NCBI GenBank assembly: GCA_016709995.1
Contig: JADJLQ010000001.1
Coordinates: forward strand, 778,001 to 842,000
Direction of reading: 5' to 3'
DNA from: Saprospiraceae bacterium
GTDB lineage: Bacteria > Bacteroidota > Bacteroidia > Chitinophagales > Saprospiraceae
DNA length: 64,000 bases
The notes beneath the pieces were generated by a model. That model was not told the DNA's origin and did no database searches. It worked only from the letters and a program-made list of their open reading frames with translations. Below are positions 44,624 through 54,862 of this stretch, in pieces (within the stretch, counting starts at the first letter, position 1; each line of letters starts with the position of its first letter). Both the position numbers and the translations under genes were made by a program.

Positions 44624-44680
44624 CCAATGATGAATTTAATTTTAGATTCGAAACCAATATTGAATTTCAATAAAAATCAA

Positions 44681-45526
44681 ATGACTCCATTCAAGCTGAC
44701 TTTAATTTTTGTTTTAGGCTATGCTATACAAACAGCTTATGCCCAATCGGATACCATCTATATCTGGCCTCATGAAGTACCGGGGGAATCAAAACCAAAA
44801 GCCAAACCCTTGTTGACACTCCTGCCCGATGGTACTAACCGCGTGATCGAAATCACCGATCCATTCTTGGCAGTTTTCTTACCAAAAGCAGCGCAGAAAA
44901 ACGGAAAAACAATGATAATATGTCCAGGCGGAGGTTATGTCCGGTTGGCAGTTCAAAAGGAAGGTTATGCTATTGCCGATTGGCTTATAGGTCAGGGATA
45001 CACAGTCTTTGTGTTGCAATATCGGGTGCCATATAAGCGTGATGGGGCAGTGCAAGACCTCACCCGTGCATTAAAATATATTCGGTACCATGCTGCTGAT
45101 TATGGCATCGATGATCGCAAAATTGGGGCTATGGGCTTTTCTGCTGGAGCACATCTGGTGGTAAGAGCTGCTATGTCGGATACCTTGCCTCGGTACGAAA
45201 GGCAAGATCTTGCGGACCGCGAATCTGGCAAACCCGATTGTATGGTGATCATCTATCCAGGATACCTCAGCGGCGGCCCTGGCTCAAGTCTTAGCCCCGG
45301 CTTGACCGCCAATGAAAAGACAGTCGATACCTTTATTTTTCAAACCATGGATGATGGGAGCGCACTAAGTGCTCTGGCCCTGGCCAAAGCGCTGCAACAA
45401 GCAAAATCAAATGTGGAGCTCCATATGCCCCCGAAAGGTGGACATGGCTATGGCATGTATCCTGGTAATAAAGCAGCGGAGACCTGGCCGCGATTATTAG
45501 CAGATTGGTTGAGGGAGCATTTTTAA
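44681..45526 (+). CDS. Secreted alpha/beta-hydrolase, BD-FAE / acetylxylan-esterase-like
   Basis: About 281 residues with signal peptide (FVLGYAIQTAYAQ). Features are the oxyanion segment IICPGGGYVRLAVQKEG, the catalytic serine in AMGFSAGAHL, YRVPYKRDGAVQDLTRALKYIRYHAADYGIDD, and a late histidine in PPKGGHGYG. This matches the bifunctional feruloyl/acetyl esterase (BD-FAE) and xylan-esterase-like group. An earlier ATG at 44627 would precede the signal peptide by 18 residues, so I use 44681. It probably deacylates polysaccharide or glycoside esters in the periplasm. Confidence 0.85.
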   Translation: MTPFKLTLIFVLGYAIQTAYAQSDTIYIWPHEVPGESKPKAKPLLTLLPDGTNRVIEITDPFLAVFLPKAAQKNGKTMIICPGGGYVRLAVQKEGYAIADWLIGQGYTVFVLQYRVPYKRDGAVQDLTRALKYIRYHAADYGIDDRKIGAMGFSAGAHLVVRAAMSDTLPRYERQDLADRESGKPDCMVIIYPGYLSGGPGSSLSPGLTANEKTVDTFIFQTMDDGSALSALALAKALQQAKSNVELHMPPKGGHGYGMYPGNKAAETWPRLLADWLREHF

Positions 45527-45542
45527 TTTCAAATTGAGCGTT

Positions 45543-45690
45543 CTTAAATAACAAAGTGGCCACGCTCTGTGACTTTGCTTAAATAACAAAGTGGCCACGC
45601 CGCGTGACTTTGCTTAAATAACAAAGTGGCCACGCCGCGTGACCTTGCTTAAATAACAAAGTGGCCACGCTCTGTGAGGTGACCACCTTG
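45543..45690. repeat. 35-bp tandem repeat with internal dyad symmetry
   Basis: Three full copies of a 35-bp unit (45543-45577, 45578-45612, 45613-45647) and a fourth, partly diverged copy from 45648. Each begins CTTAAATAACAAAGTGGCC and ends GTGACTTTG or GTGACCTTG. The pair CAAAGT / ACTTTG and, in copies 2 and 3, CACG / CGTG fold back on each other, so every copy can form a hairpin. Copies differ mainly by CTC versus CGC in the loop. It lies between the convergent esterase and DUF1501 genes. There are no spacers of unique sequence, so it is not CRISPR. Confidence 0.85.
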
Positions 45691-45724
45691 CTTGAACCAA
45701 CTTATGTACCAAAATGCATCTTTA

Positions 45725-47638
45725 TCATGGCCGAATGATCGTCATCGGCGCCACAACTTTTATATTGTCTTCGTCTACAAATCGGATAAAATAATTTCCT
45801 CCGGGTAGCGAACTTATATCAAGGTTTAACTTGTTGAATCCTTCATTAAGAATCCAGTTTTTATTTATCACTACTCTGCCTGCTTGATCTATCAGATATA
45901 CCTGTGAGTTTCGATTGAATTTACTATTTAACACGACATTAACATCAAATATTGCGGGGTTAGGATAAATTTTAAAAGATTTTTCTTCTTTGGAGATAAT
46001 ATTGATTTTTTTAATCTCAGAATAAGATATAACACCTTCATTATCAACCATTTTCAATCTATAATAGGATTTTCCACTTCTTGGATTTTTGTCATAATCT
46101 GTATACATTTTATTCCCGGTAGTGTCATCATCCATACTTTTTTGAAATAAAATAGAACTAAACTCTTTTCCGTCTTTTGATCGCTGGACTTCATACCTTG
46201 AATTGGCAGTTTCGATGGCAACAATCCAATCCAGTTCAACCCATTTTTCATTGACAACCTGGGCCTCGAATTGAACCAATTTGATAGGGAGTGGGGCTGC
46301 TCCAAAGCAAGAGGGATCTACTTTCGAAATACTATTTATTAAGGGTAGCTTTTGGCTGATGAAGTTATTAAATAAAGTATTCGTAAGTATAGCTTCGCTT
46401 GCACCTAACCAGTCCTGCAGAACAGTCGTAAAAACCTGACGGTAATCGATCTGCACTTCAGTAAATAACTCGTCTTCGATAGCACTGAAGTTCACATTTT
46501 TGCCGGTGACCCCGCCCTGTACCGGACTTCCGATGACAAACATAGGGGCGATGGTACCGTGATCTGTACCCATATTGGCATTTTCAGCAGGTTTGCGACC
46601 GAACTCCGAAAAAGTAACAGTCAGCACTTGTTGGTCTTTCTGCAAAGCTTTTAAATCATCCACGAAGGCTTTTATAGAGGCGGATAATTCTCCCAATAAT
46701 TCGGCATGGTCCCCGATAGTGGTATCACTTTCCTCAACCTGGGCATTGTGTGTATCGTATCCATAGGTATTGACTAAAAATATTTTGGTTTTGCTCCCTC
46801 CGCTTATCATCCGTGCCACGGTCTTGAGTTGATAAGCAAGTCCGTTGTCCGGATAGTTGACGATGTTTTGACCGGCATTAAATACTGAAGAGATCCTGTT
46901 GGCATAAGCGCTTACATTATTTTGAACCCGAACCAAATATTCCAACTCTGTACCATAATCACCAGGAGGAAAGCTGGAAGGTGGAATGCCGCCAATTTCT
47001 AACACTTGATTGTAATATCCGGCAGGATCATTCCATCCAAGATTGACTGCTGCACTTACATCCAAAGGAGTGAGATATCCAACCGAAGGACGATCGTCAC
47101 CTATCTGGATTCCCAGAGGGTCAGGCAATTCATTCGTAGGGTTGCCAATTTTTCCCGGAAAAGTACTCTCTAAATACCGACCCATCCAGCCGGAAGTCAG
47201 GTTGAATAATGCTGGGGTACTGTCCCCCCCGGTCAACCATAGATCTGTCGATTTAAAATGTGAAAGGTTAGGTTGATTATAGGAGACTCCTTGTACAACA
47301 TTGAGCATGCCCTGGTCATAGAGGTCTTTCATCCCGGTCATAGCCGGATGTAAACCTATTTGTTGATTGGTTGCTAAGCCGGTTTGCAGTTTGAGCAATT
47401 TGTTTGAGGGCAGTTTTAATTTTGGCCTAAGGTTGGCATAAAGGTCATATTGGTCAAGAGGAACTGTGGTGTTGACTCCATCATTACCACCAGACATTTG
47501 AATGATGACCAGAGCACGATCGGCTACACCTTCACAAGCAAACATCTGTAGTATGGACGAACTGGCGAAAGTTCTAAGATTGAGCCCGTTCATCAATAAT
47601 GGCATGCTCCCCATTTTTATAAAACTTCTTCTTTTCAT
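45725..47638 (-). CDS. DUF1501 protein with T9SS type A sorting domain
   Basis: 637 residues. The N-terminus has a Tat-like signal (KRRSFIKMG), then the DUF1501 domain begins with ALVIIQMSGGNDGVNTTVPLDQYD and continues with LSHFKSTDLWLTGG and VTFSEFGRKPAENANMGTDHGT. The C-terminal part is a beta-sandwich (LPIKLVQFEAQVVNEKWVELDW) plus a T9SS sorting domain (SFKIYPNPAIFDVNV to GGNYFIRFVDEDN). It is therefore expected to be exported through the type IX system and perhaps surface-attached. The DUF1501 fold is related to alkaline-phosphatase/sulfatase-like proteins. It partners DUF1800 upstream. Confidence 0.9.
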   Translation of the reverse strand: MKRRSFIKMGSMPLLMNGLNLRTFASSSILQMFACEGVADRALVIIQMSGGNDGVNTTVPLDQYDLYANLRPKLKLPSNKLLKLQTGLATNQQIGLHPAMTGMKDLYDQGMLNVVQGVSYNQPNLSHFKSTDLWLTGGDSTPALFNLTSGWMGRYLESTFPGKIGNPTNELPDPLGIQIGDDRPSVGYLTPLDVSAAVNLGWNDPAGYYNQVLEIGGIPPSSFPPGDYGTELEYLVRVQNNVSAYANRISSVFNAGQNIVNYPDNGLAYQLKTVARMISGGSKTKIFLVNTYGYDTHNAQVEESDTTIGDHAELLGELSASIKAFVDDLKALQKDQQVLTVTFSEFGRKPAENANMGTDHGTIAPMFVIGSPVQGGVTGKNVNFSAIEDELFTEVQIDYRQVFTTVLQDWLGASEAILTNTLFNNFISQKLPLINSISKVDPSCFGAAPLPIKLVQFEAQVVNEKWVELDWIVAIETANSRYEVQRSKDGKEFSSILFQKSMDDDTTGNKMYTDYDKNPRSGKSYYRLKMVDNEGVISYSEIKKINIISKEEKSFKIYPNPAIFDVNVVLNSKFNRNSQVYLIDQAGRVVINKNWILNEGFNKLNLDISSLPGGNYFIRFVDEDNIKVVAPMTIIRP

Positions 47639-47690
47639 GGTAAGTCTATTTTGATCGAATGATTCATAAGATTTTGAGCCACAAACAAAC

Positions 47691-49304
47691 TCAGCCTAAT
47701 TGATACTCCGGTGAGGAAAGTACAGCGGTCACCAGGTTGGTCAAAGGAATGATCACCTCGGTATCCACCCCGGAATTGATGAACTTCTGCCATTCGATCC
47801 TCCAGTTGATCGCACTAAGTTTATTGAGAAAGACCGTATTGAGAAAATAATCAAACCGGTCATCAGGTATGGCTTCCGGAAATAGATAATCTATAAAAAA
47901 ATGGACCACATTGGCTGCTACATCTGTGCCTGGAATATTATTTTGAACAAAGGTGACTATGTCTACTTTGGACCCAAGATCACCACCATATAGAGTCTCT
48001 CCGTTCAAAAGCATAGTACCTAATTTATATCGTGCATAGATCGTACCTCCATTGAACCACGAGCGACTATAACCCGGAGCCTGATAATAAGCAGCATAAC
48101 CAGCAACGTTGACGGGAGCAAAGATGTCCAGACCACCAGGCTCCAGCATATTGTGCATGATGCCATCACAATAGAACTGGTCATAATGTTTTACCGCATC
48201 GACCTGTACATCCGGTACCGCAATTTTAAGAAAGGACATAGCCTGAAGTACCAACTCCAGAGGCGATTTGACGATGGATCCAATGATTTCATCTTTGCTG
48301 TCCGAATCATCTTCATCGTAGAAGTGTTGACTTAAAAGTAATTGACTGAGCCATGGAATGACCTGATAATCATTGGATTTTAATGTGGTAGCCAAAGGAC
48401 CAATGATATCGTTTTCTATTTCCGGCGTAATGTTTTTGCCTACCAGGTATCGGTATAATTTTCTTGTGATATTTTTTGCAGTTTCGTCCTGATCGAATAT
48501 CATGTCATAAAACGATTGGAGCTCAACCCACATGCCTTCTGAAGAATCACTACCTGGGATATGTCGAGATTGAAATGCGCTGGTAAAGATCTTTTCTCCG
48601 GAGTCGTGGTTATACATATTAGCACCTCCGCGGGAGATACTGGTTTCAGGATCTTTCTCTTCAGATCTTTCTGCCCATCCAAATCCGGTCAGTAGCCGGG
48701 CAGCTTCCTGGATATCTTGTTCTGTATAAAAAGTATAATTGCCCGGGCCTATTTGAGGGCCTTTGCCGACGGTGAACAATTCAAAATTTTCGCGGGCAAA
48801 ATTCTCATTCGGATTGTCTTTATAGTTTTCAGCATTATTGAGATAATATAACATGACTATATCTGTCGCCATTTTGCTGCAAAGTTTTTTATAATCACTC
48901 AGTACATAATATCTGAACAAGGACATATGATCCCAATAGCGATAGGAGTCAGTCTCCTGTACATTCGTTACAAGATTAGAATGAAAAAAGAAAATCAATT
49001 TGTGTTCGATGCCGGTATCTTTTAAAGCTTCATCTATCCACCAGGCCCGTAAATATCCTTTTAGTTTGAAATCATCCGTTTCCGGCTCCCGGTCGTTATT
49101 GAGCCAGGGCAGCCCCGTAGCAGCTTCTAAGGGCTCAGATAGCGTGGGAGGATTCTTAGTAAGTAAAATAGAGATAGCTTGCGTTGGAGTCAACAGCGCA
49201 AATTGATCGATTCTTGTTTTCGTCAGGTTATAGGTCGTGCGCCTCAAAAGATGAGCTGCAAGCCTTCGACCAAGGACAGTAGTCTTAGGTGATAATGATG
49301 CCAT
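47691..49304 (-). CDS. DUF1800 family protein
   Basis: 537 residues. Typical DUF1800 segments are AAHLLRRTTYNLTKTRID, LKGYLRAWWIDEAL, KLIFFFHSNLVTNVQETDSYRYWDHMSLFRYYVL, NENFARENFELFTVGKGPQIGPGNYTFYTEQDIQEAARLLTGFGW, and a late AAYYQAPGYSRSWFNGGT. It regularly occurs with a DUF1501 gene, as here 52 bp away. The pair is common in Bacteroidota and Planctomycetes, but its function is not established. No signal peptide is evident at this start. Confidence 0.9.
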   Translation of the reverse strand: MASLSPKTTVLGRRLAAHLLRRTTYNLTKTRIDQFALLTPTQAISILLTKNPPTLSEPLEAATGLPWLNNDREPETDDFKLKGYLRAWWIDEALKDTGIEHKLIFFFHSNLVTNVQETDSYRYWDHMSLFRYYVLSDYKKLCSKMATDIVMLYYLNNAENYKDNPNENFARENFELFTVGKGPQIGPGNYTFYTEQDIQEAARLLTGFGWAERSEEKDPETSISRGGANMYNHDSGEKIFTSAFQSRHIPGSDSSEGMWVELQSFYDMIFDQDETAKNITRKLYRYLVGKNITPEIENDIIGPLATTLKSNDYQVIPWLSQLLLSQHFYDEDDSDSKDEIIGSIVKSPLELVLQAMSFLKIAVPDVQVDAVKHYDQFYCDGIMHNMLEPGGLDIFAPVNVAGYAAYYQAPGYSRSWFNGGTIYARYKLGTMLLNGETLYGGDLGSKVDIVTFVQNNIPGTDVAANVVHFFIDYLFPEAIPDDRFDYFLNTVFLNKLSAINWRIEWQKFINSGVDTEVIIPLTNLVTAVLSSPEYQLG

Positions 49305-49473
49305 ATCCCGCTTATGTTTAAATAGTCAGGCATGATGGATATACAAAAGTTGAGTTGGATTTCGAAAATAGATTAGGTCATTTGTCAGAACCATTTCTTT
49401 CCGATAGGTATTAAATACTTATTAAGGAAAGAATATTGTACGAATGCAGGAATTTATTATTTGGAGTAAAAAA

Positions 49474-49505
49474 AAAAGATCCGAAGTGTGAGCTTCGGAT
49501 CTTTT
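49474..49505 (-). terminator. Intrinsic terminator of the M16 protease transcript
   Basis: A 13-bp stem (AAAAGATCCGAAG / CTTCGGATCTTTT, 6-nt loop) followed on the minus strand by a long T run (the A tract at 49469-49478). It lies 21 bp beyond the stop codon of the M16 gene. Confidence 0.85.
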
Positions 49506-49526
49506 AAATGATAATATTTTACTGGA

Positions 49527-52452
49527 TTAGTTGCTTTTTTTGTCAGGCTGCATCGTGATGGTGATTTTGTTGCTTTCATTAAGATATTTGGCTAGATCAG
49601 CTTTTATAGCATCCGCATTGAGCGTTTTGATTTTTTGCTCCAAATTCTCCAGCAGGATATTGTTAGGATTAATTTTGTATTGATAGGCGTTTTGTGTTTG
49701 ACCCATCCAAAATCTATTTTCTTTGAGCTGTTTGATTCGTGTTTGGCGTTGAGTTTCAGTGACTTTTTGGAGGTCTTTGTCATCAATACCCGTGGATCTT
49801 GCAGTATTGAGTACCTCCTGCGTAGCCTGGATCAATTCTTCGGTCCGTGGAGGGTCGCAGTTAAAAGAAATATTCATGGTGTAAGTCGGAATAGGTTCTA
49901 ATTGAGCGCCACCATTGACACTTACTCCATATACACCACCTTTGTCTTCACGAAGTGCTTCTCTGAGCTTGATGCGTAGCAGATCAATCATTGAAGTCAG
50001 TTGATATCTGTTCTGATCATCCCAATCAAAGGCACCATGGTAAGTAATGTCCACATAGGATTTAGGAGCTTCTCCCCGGGTTAGGCTTTTAGTCACGACT
50101 CCTGTTGGCTTACGAACGCCAAGGTCTTTCCACATTTCTTTACGACCATTGCTCGGTAGATTTCCTAAATATTCGCGGGCAAACATTTTGATTTCATTTT
50201 CGTCAAAATTTCCAACGAAAGTAAAGGTAAAGTCACCAGCATCCGCAAACCGGTCCTTATAGATCTCGTAAGCACGATCAAAATTAAGCTTGTCAAAATC
50301 TTCCATGGAGGGCACCATTTTCTCCCGGGGGTGGTTTTGTGTTTTAATGCGATTAGACTCGATAATAAAATAATATTGAGGGTTGGCTTCAAGGTTCTTT
50401 ACAAAGCCTTTTTGCTTTTCCACAAAGGATTGGTATGCATCGAGATCCTTCCTTGGTTCTGTAAAATATAAATAGATCAATTGGAACATAAGCTCCAAAT
50501 CCTGCGGGGAGGCAGATCCGTTCAAACCTTCGTAGGTATTGGTGATATAAGGAGCCACTCTGACGATTTTGCCAGTCAATCTTTTCTGTAATTGCACCTC
50601 ATCTAACTTGCCGAGCCCTGCATTGCTGACCAGGTCTGAAGCAAAGCTGGCATTGATCTCGTCTGCATCACTGTATTGAGATCCACCACCCGGACTAAAA
50701 GCACTCATCAGGATTTCATCATTTTTATAATCAGTCTTTTTTAAGACGACTGTCACTCCATTTTTCAGTTTGATTTCTTTTGTACCCAGTTGGTCATTGG
50801 CCTTTTCGCTGACGATGTCTGTAGCGACCAAATCCTGGCTAATCAATGCTTCATTGCTTACTTTATCTTCGTAAGCAGGGATATCCATCGTTTTTACGCC
50901 AGCCACCAGTTTGTTGATCTCTTCATTGGAAGGGTAGGTGAGGCCATCCTTTTCAGGGCCGGAGATGGTGATCACACGACCTTTATCTACGATCCATTTT
51001 TTAGGCAAGAGGTTGATTTCAAAAAGATCGACTGTAGGCATTAATTTTCGTGCCAGATCAAGCTCTTGTTCAGGGCTCATGATAAATTCTTGCTCAAGAA
51101 AATTTGCCACCAAACTACTGGCAATATTGCCTGATTCAGTTTTGTCCTTTTCTTTGACAGCGGATTCTAATTGTCGCATCAACTCTTCTTTTTGACGCTC
51201 AAATTCTGATGTTGTAAATCCATGTCTTGCAGCACGTTCGTTTTCGATCAATATGGCTTCGAGTGCATGGAGTGCTCCGCCTTCATTGGTGACGGCAAAA
51301 CTGGAATAAGCATTGAGGTTGGCCAAAAAATCTCCGTATCCCGAATTGGCAAAATTAAATGGAGGATTGGGTTTTTGGCTGAGTTCGCTGATTCGGGCAC
51401 CTATCATCGAATTGTAGAGATTGACCAGCAGGCCGTTGCGATAATCCTGGACAGTGGCAGGTGTTTTTTTAGTAAATTTATTAATGACTTGGATTTGAGT
51501 ATAGGGTGCTTCTTTGTCCGTAGCGACCAACACTTTGGTGTCTTCGTGCAAGGGTACTTCATATTTTGTGCGAGCTCTTGCAGAAGCAGGAGATGATGGA
51601 ATTTTGGAAAACCTTGTTTTTAATTCCATCTCCATTTTGTCCAGGTCCAGATCGCCCACCGCTATGATCGCCATCAGTTCTGGGCGATACCAGTCCTTGT
51701 AAAATCTTTTTACTGCATCATAACTGACTGTTTCGATGATTTCAGGTTTGCCAATAGGCAGTCGGTCAGCATAATGTGATCCATACAAATATAAGGGTAG
51801 TGTCTTTTGGCTGATTCGTTGAAAAGGGCTAAGGCCGGTTCGCCATTCTGATTCGACTACACCTCTTTCTTTATCTATTTCGGTGGGGTCAAAAGCGACG
51901 CCACTGGCCCAATCTTCCATCACAAGCAGTCCTTTCATTAATTTTTCTTCTTCATCTGACCTGGCCTGCAACATATACACAGTCTCATCAAAACTTGTAT
52001 AAGCATTAAGATCAGCACCAAATCGGGTGCCTACAGATTCAAGATAGTCGACCAATTCTTGTTTTTTGAAATGGGTACTACCATTAAATGCCATATGTTC
52101 TACAAAATGGGCTACGCCCAGCTGATCATTGTCTTCTAATATCGATCCGGCTTTGACCGCGAGCCTGAGCTCAACTCTTTCTTCAGGCTTAGCGTTTTGT
52201 TTTATATAGTATAACATACCATTAGGCAATACGCCTGTTCGCACTGTAGCATCTACGGACACCTTGGAGGCCATGTCAAGTCCTACACCGGAACTAGTCG
52301 CGTTTGTAGGTGTAGGATTAGTTGGATTAGCCTGCACCATAGATAGGTGGGTTAGTCGCAGCAGGTGTTGAAGTAACTTTAGTTCCTGTCTTAGTACCAC
52401 AAGCATAGAAGGTAAAGAGGCCAAGCACTAAAGCTCTGGTGATAAATTTCAT
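49527..52452 (-). CDS. M16-family zinc metallopeptidase, lipoprotein, with a frameshift near the N-terminus
   Basis: Pitrilysin-type protease. The main frame (from 52424, 965 residues) has VAHFVEHMAFNGST with the inverted zinc motif HxxEH and later EVESEWR-type metal region (RGVVESEWR), then the second M16 half. That frame starts with an implausible leader. In the frame one base away, the ATG at 52452 gives MKFITRALVLGLFTFYAC, a good lipoprotein signal, then GTKTGTKVTSTPAATNPP, and stops at 52327. The two frames must be joined by a +1 shift between about 52420 and 52330, in a low-complexity P/T/N linker. This is a real frameshift or a sequence error. The rest of the protein is intact. Confidence 0.85.
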
Positions 52453-52499
52453 AGGTATAGATTTTTTATTGATTAGTTTAATTAAAGAAAACAGGAATA

Positions 52500-53843
52500 T
52501 TAATTCATGCCGCGCATATTCTGCATTTGTTTCATCATATTGCCCATGCCTTTGCCTGATGTCATTTGTTGCATCATGGTCTTCATTTGGTCAAATTGTT
52601 TAATGAAAGCAGTTATTTCCATTGTGGATTGGCCACACCCTTTGCCTATTCGGATTTTTCGATTCATATTCAAAATTTCGGGATTGGCACGTTCCTGTGG
52701 AGTCATTGATTGGATGATGGATTCTACTTTTTTAAATGCATTGTCATTGATATCCACATCTTTCAAAGCTTTACCGACACCAGGCATCATAGAAACAAGG
52801 TTTTTGAGGTCACCCATTTTTTTGATTTGATTTATTTGTTGTAGAAAATCATTGAAATCAAATTTGTTTTTTCTGATTTTCTTCTCGAGGACTTTAGCTT
52901 CTTTTTCATCAAACTGTTCCTGCGCTTTTTCGACAAGGGAAACGATATCACCCATGCCAAGAATGCGCTGTGCCATTCGATCCGGGTAAAATACATCGAG
53001 GGTATCCATTTTTTCACCGGTGGAGACAAACTTGATTGGTTTGCCTACGGTATACTTTATAGACAGGGCAGCACCACCTCGGGTATCGCCGTCCAACTTG
53101 GTGAGGACGACCCCATCATAATTAATGGCGTCGTTGAATGCTGCCGCAGTGGTCACAGCGTCCTGACCTATCATCGAATCCACGACAAATAGCGATTCTG
53201 TTGGATTGATAGCTACTTTGATGTTTTGTATTTCAGTCATCATCACATCATCGAGGGTGGTACGACCAGCAGTATCCACGATGACGACATCATGTCGGTT
53301 TTGTTTTGCAAAAGAGATAGCATGCTGCGCTATTTCGATCGGATTTTTGTTTTCGATTTCTTTAAAGATAGGCACATTGATTTGTTCGCCCAGGGTAGAG
53401 AGTTGGTCTATGGCCGCAGGTCTGTATACATCACAAGCCACTAGCAGTGGATTTTTGCCTTTTTTGCTTTTGAGATAATTGGCCAACTTGGCACAGAAAG
53501 TGGTCTTGCCACTTCCTTGCAATCCTGCGACCAAAATCACGCCGGGCTCGCCTTTGATATTGATGCCGGCACTTTGCCCTCCCATGAGCTCCGTAAGCTC
53601 GTCGTAGACGATTTTGGTCATCAATTCGCCAGGCTTGACGGATTTGAGCACATTTTCTGTGCCCATAGCCTTGTCTTTGACTTTGTCTGTAAACTCCTTG
53701 GCTATCTTATAATTTACATCCGCAGCTACCAGCGCCCGGCGGATCTCTTTGATAGCGTCTGCGATATTGAGTTCGGTGAGTTTGTTTTCACCTTTTAGAA
53801 ATTTGAAAGCGTTATCTAAATTATCGTGAATAGATTCGAACAT
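52500..53843 (-). CDS. ffh: Signal recognition particle protein Ffh
   Basis: 447 residues. The N domain (MFESIHDNLDNAFKFLKGE) leads into the G domain with GLQGSGKTTFCAKLANYLK, DVYRPAAIDQL, DTAGRTTLDD, TKLDGDTRGGAALS and VGKPIKFVSTGEKMD. The methionine-rich M domain follows, ending MTSGKGMGNMMKQMQNMRGMN. It binds 4.5S RNA and targets signal sequences to the membrane. I set the start at 53843 because the 27 residues added by the 53924 ATG do not belong to the family. Confidence 0.98.
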   Translation of the reverse strand: MFESIHDNLDNAFKFLKGENKLTELNIADAIKEIRRALVAADVNYKIAKEFTDKVKDKAMGTENVLKSVKPGELMTKIVYDELTELMGGQSAGINIKGEPGVILVAGLQGSGKTTFCAKLANYLKSKKGKNPLLVACDVYRPAAIDQLSTLGEQINVPIFKEIENKNPIEIAQHAISFAKQNRHDVVIVDTAGRTTLDDVMMTEIQNIKVAINPTESLFVVDSMIGQDAVTTAAAFNDAINYDGVVLTKLDGDTRGGAALSIKYTVGKPIKFVSTGEKMDTLDVFYPDRMAQRILGMGDIVSLVEKAQEQFDEKEAKVLEKKIRKNKFDFNDFLQQINQIKKMGDLKNLVSMMPGVGKALKDVDINDNAFKKVESIIQSMTPQERANPEILNMNRKIRIGKGCGQSTMEITAFIKQFDQMKTMMQQMTSGKGMGNMMKQMQNMRGMN

Positions 53844-53881
53844 AATGAAATGAGTGATTTTGAGATTGGAATAATTTGTTG

Positions 53882-53889
53882 CAAAAATA
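53882..53889 (-). promoter_or_regulatory. Putative -7 promoter element (TATTTTTG) for ffh
   Basis: Exact TAnnTTTG match on the minus strand about 40 bp ahead of the ffh start codon. A TTTTG lies 15 bp further upstream, closer than the usual -33 spacing. Confidence 0.4.
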
Positions 53890-53988
53890 GTTGAAAAAAG
53901 CGGACAAAACCACTCAATCGACAAAAGGAGGAAAGCGGGTAAAATGATAATTGGTCATCAACTTTGAGGTCAAACGCAATTTCTTTTT

Positions 53989-54019
53989 TTTGTGACAACC
54001 CCTGAGCGTGTTATCTTTA
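53989..54019 (+). promoter_or_regulatory. Putative Bacteroidota promoter (TTTG - 19 bp - TATCTTTA) for the DUF6503 gene
   Basis: A -33-like TTTG at 53989-53992 and a -7-like TATCTTTA at 54012-54019 are separated by 19 bp, the expected spacing. The last base of the -7 element differs from consensus. The start codon follows 20 bp downstream. Confidence 0.5.
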
Positions 54020-54039
54020 TGAAAATAAATCATATATAA

Positions 54040-54825
54040 ATGAAAAATATACTCCGTTTAGTTGGTTTTTGTAGCATCATCACATTTATGCATTGCAAAA
54101 ATGAACCATCAGAGGCAGTTCACACCCCACAACTTTCCAGGTTTGTCGCAGCCAATTCAGATCCTGAAGCTATTATGATAGCTGACGCTGCTATCGAGGC
54201 ATGTGGAGGCACCGAAGCCTGGAATGCAGTCAAGGGGTTAAAGTGGAATTTTTTCGGCAGAAGGTGGCTTCTCTGGGATAAAGAAAATCAACATGTCAGG
54301 ATCGACAATACTCAAAATGATACCAAATTATTGCTCGACCTCAAAACAATGAAAGGCAGGGTTTACAAAGACGGGAAAGAATGGACTGAACCCGACACAG
54401 TGCAAAAATATACTAATATGGCTTATAAGCAGTGGATCAATGATATGTATTGGCTAGTCGCTCCGCTCAAAATAAAAGATGAAGGTGTCAGGCTGCGCTA
54501 CCTGGGAGAAGACACTACCCAGACAGGTATAGCATCAGATGTGATAGAGCTAAAATTTGATAGTGTAGGGGTGACGCCTCAGAATATGTATAAACTATGG
54601 GTGGGTAAAAACAGCAAACTGGTCGCACAATGGGCCTATTATTCAGATGCCACTGATTCGGTACCTTCAATGATTACGCCTTTTGACAATTACCTTCGGT
54701 ACGGCAATGTTTTCATATCCGGTGACAGGGGAGGCAAGCGTCAACTTACCGGAATCAAAGTATTTGAAGAATTACCAAAGGAGTGGTTTGAAAATTTTGA
54801 CGCACTTGATTTTGAACATCTTTAA
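54040..54825 (+). CDS. DUF6503 family lipoprotein
   Basis: 261 residues. The lipobox is ITFMHC with cysteine near residue 20. The mature part has AAIEACGGTEAWNAVKGLKWNFFGRRWLLWDK, typical of a family of Bacteroidota lipoproteins (DUF6503) with a lipid-binding-like beta fold, followed by strands and a GDRGGKRQLTGIKVFEELP end. The function is unknown. It is followed 37 bp later by an M49-like peptidase gene on the same strand, probably one transcript. Confidence 0.75.
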   Translation: MKNILRLVGFCSIITFMHCKNEPSEAVHTPQLSRFVAANSDPEAIMIADAAIEACGGTEAWNAVKGLKWNFFGRRWLLWDKENQHVRIDNTQNDTKLLLDLKTMKGRVYKDGKEWTEPDTVQKYTNMAYKQWINDMYWLVAPLKIKDEGVRLRYLGEDTTQTGIASDVIELKFDSVGVTPQNMYKLWVGKNSKLVAQWAYYSDATDSVPSMITPFDNYLRYGNVFISGDRGGKRQLTGIKVFEELPKEWFENFDALDFEHL

Positions 54826-54862
54826 TTTGAACGATAGCTTTAATCACTAATCAATAATCCTT

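Noticed and set aside
45543..45690. Possible CRISPR array
   Set aside because: The copies are directly adjacent 35-bp units with no unique spacers, and no cas genes are in the window.
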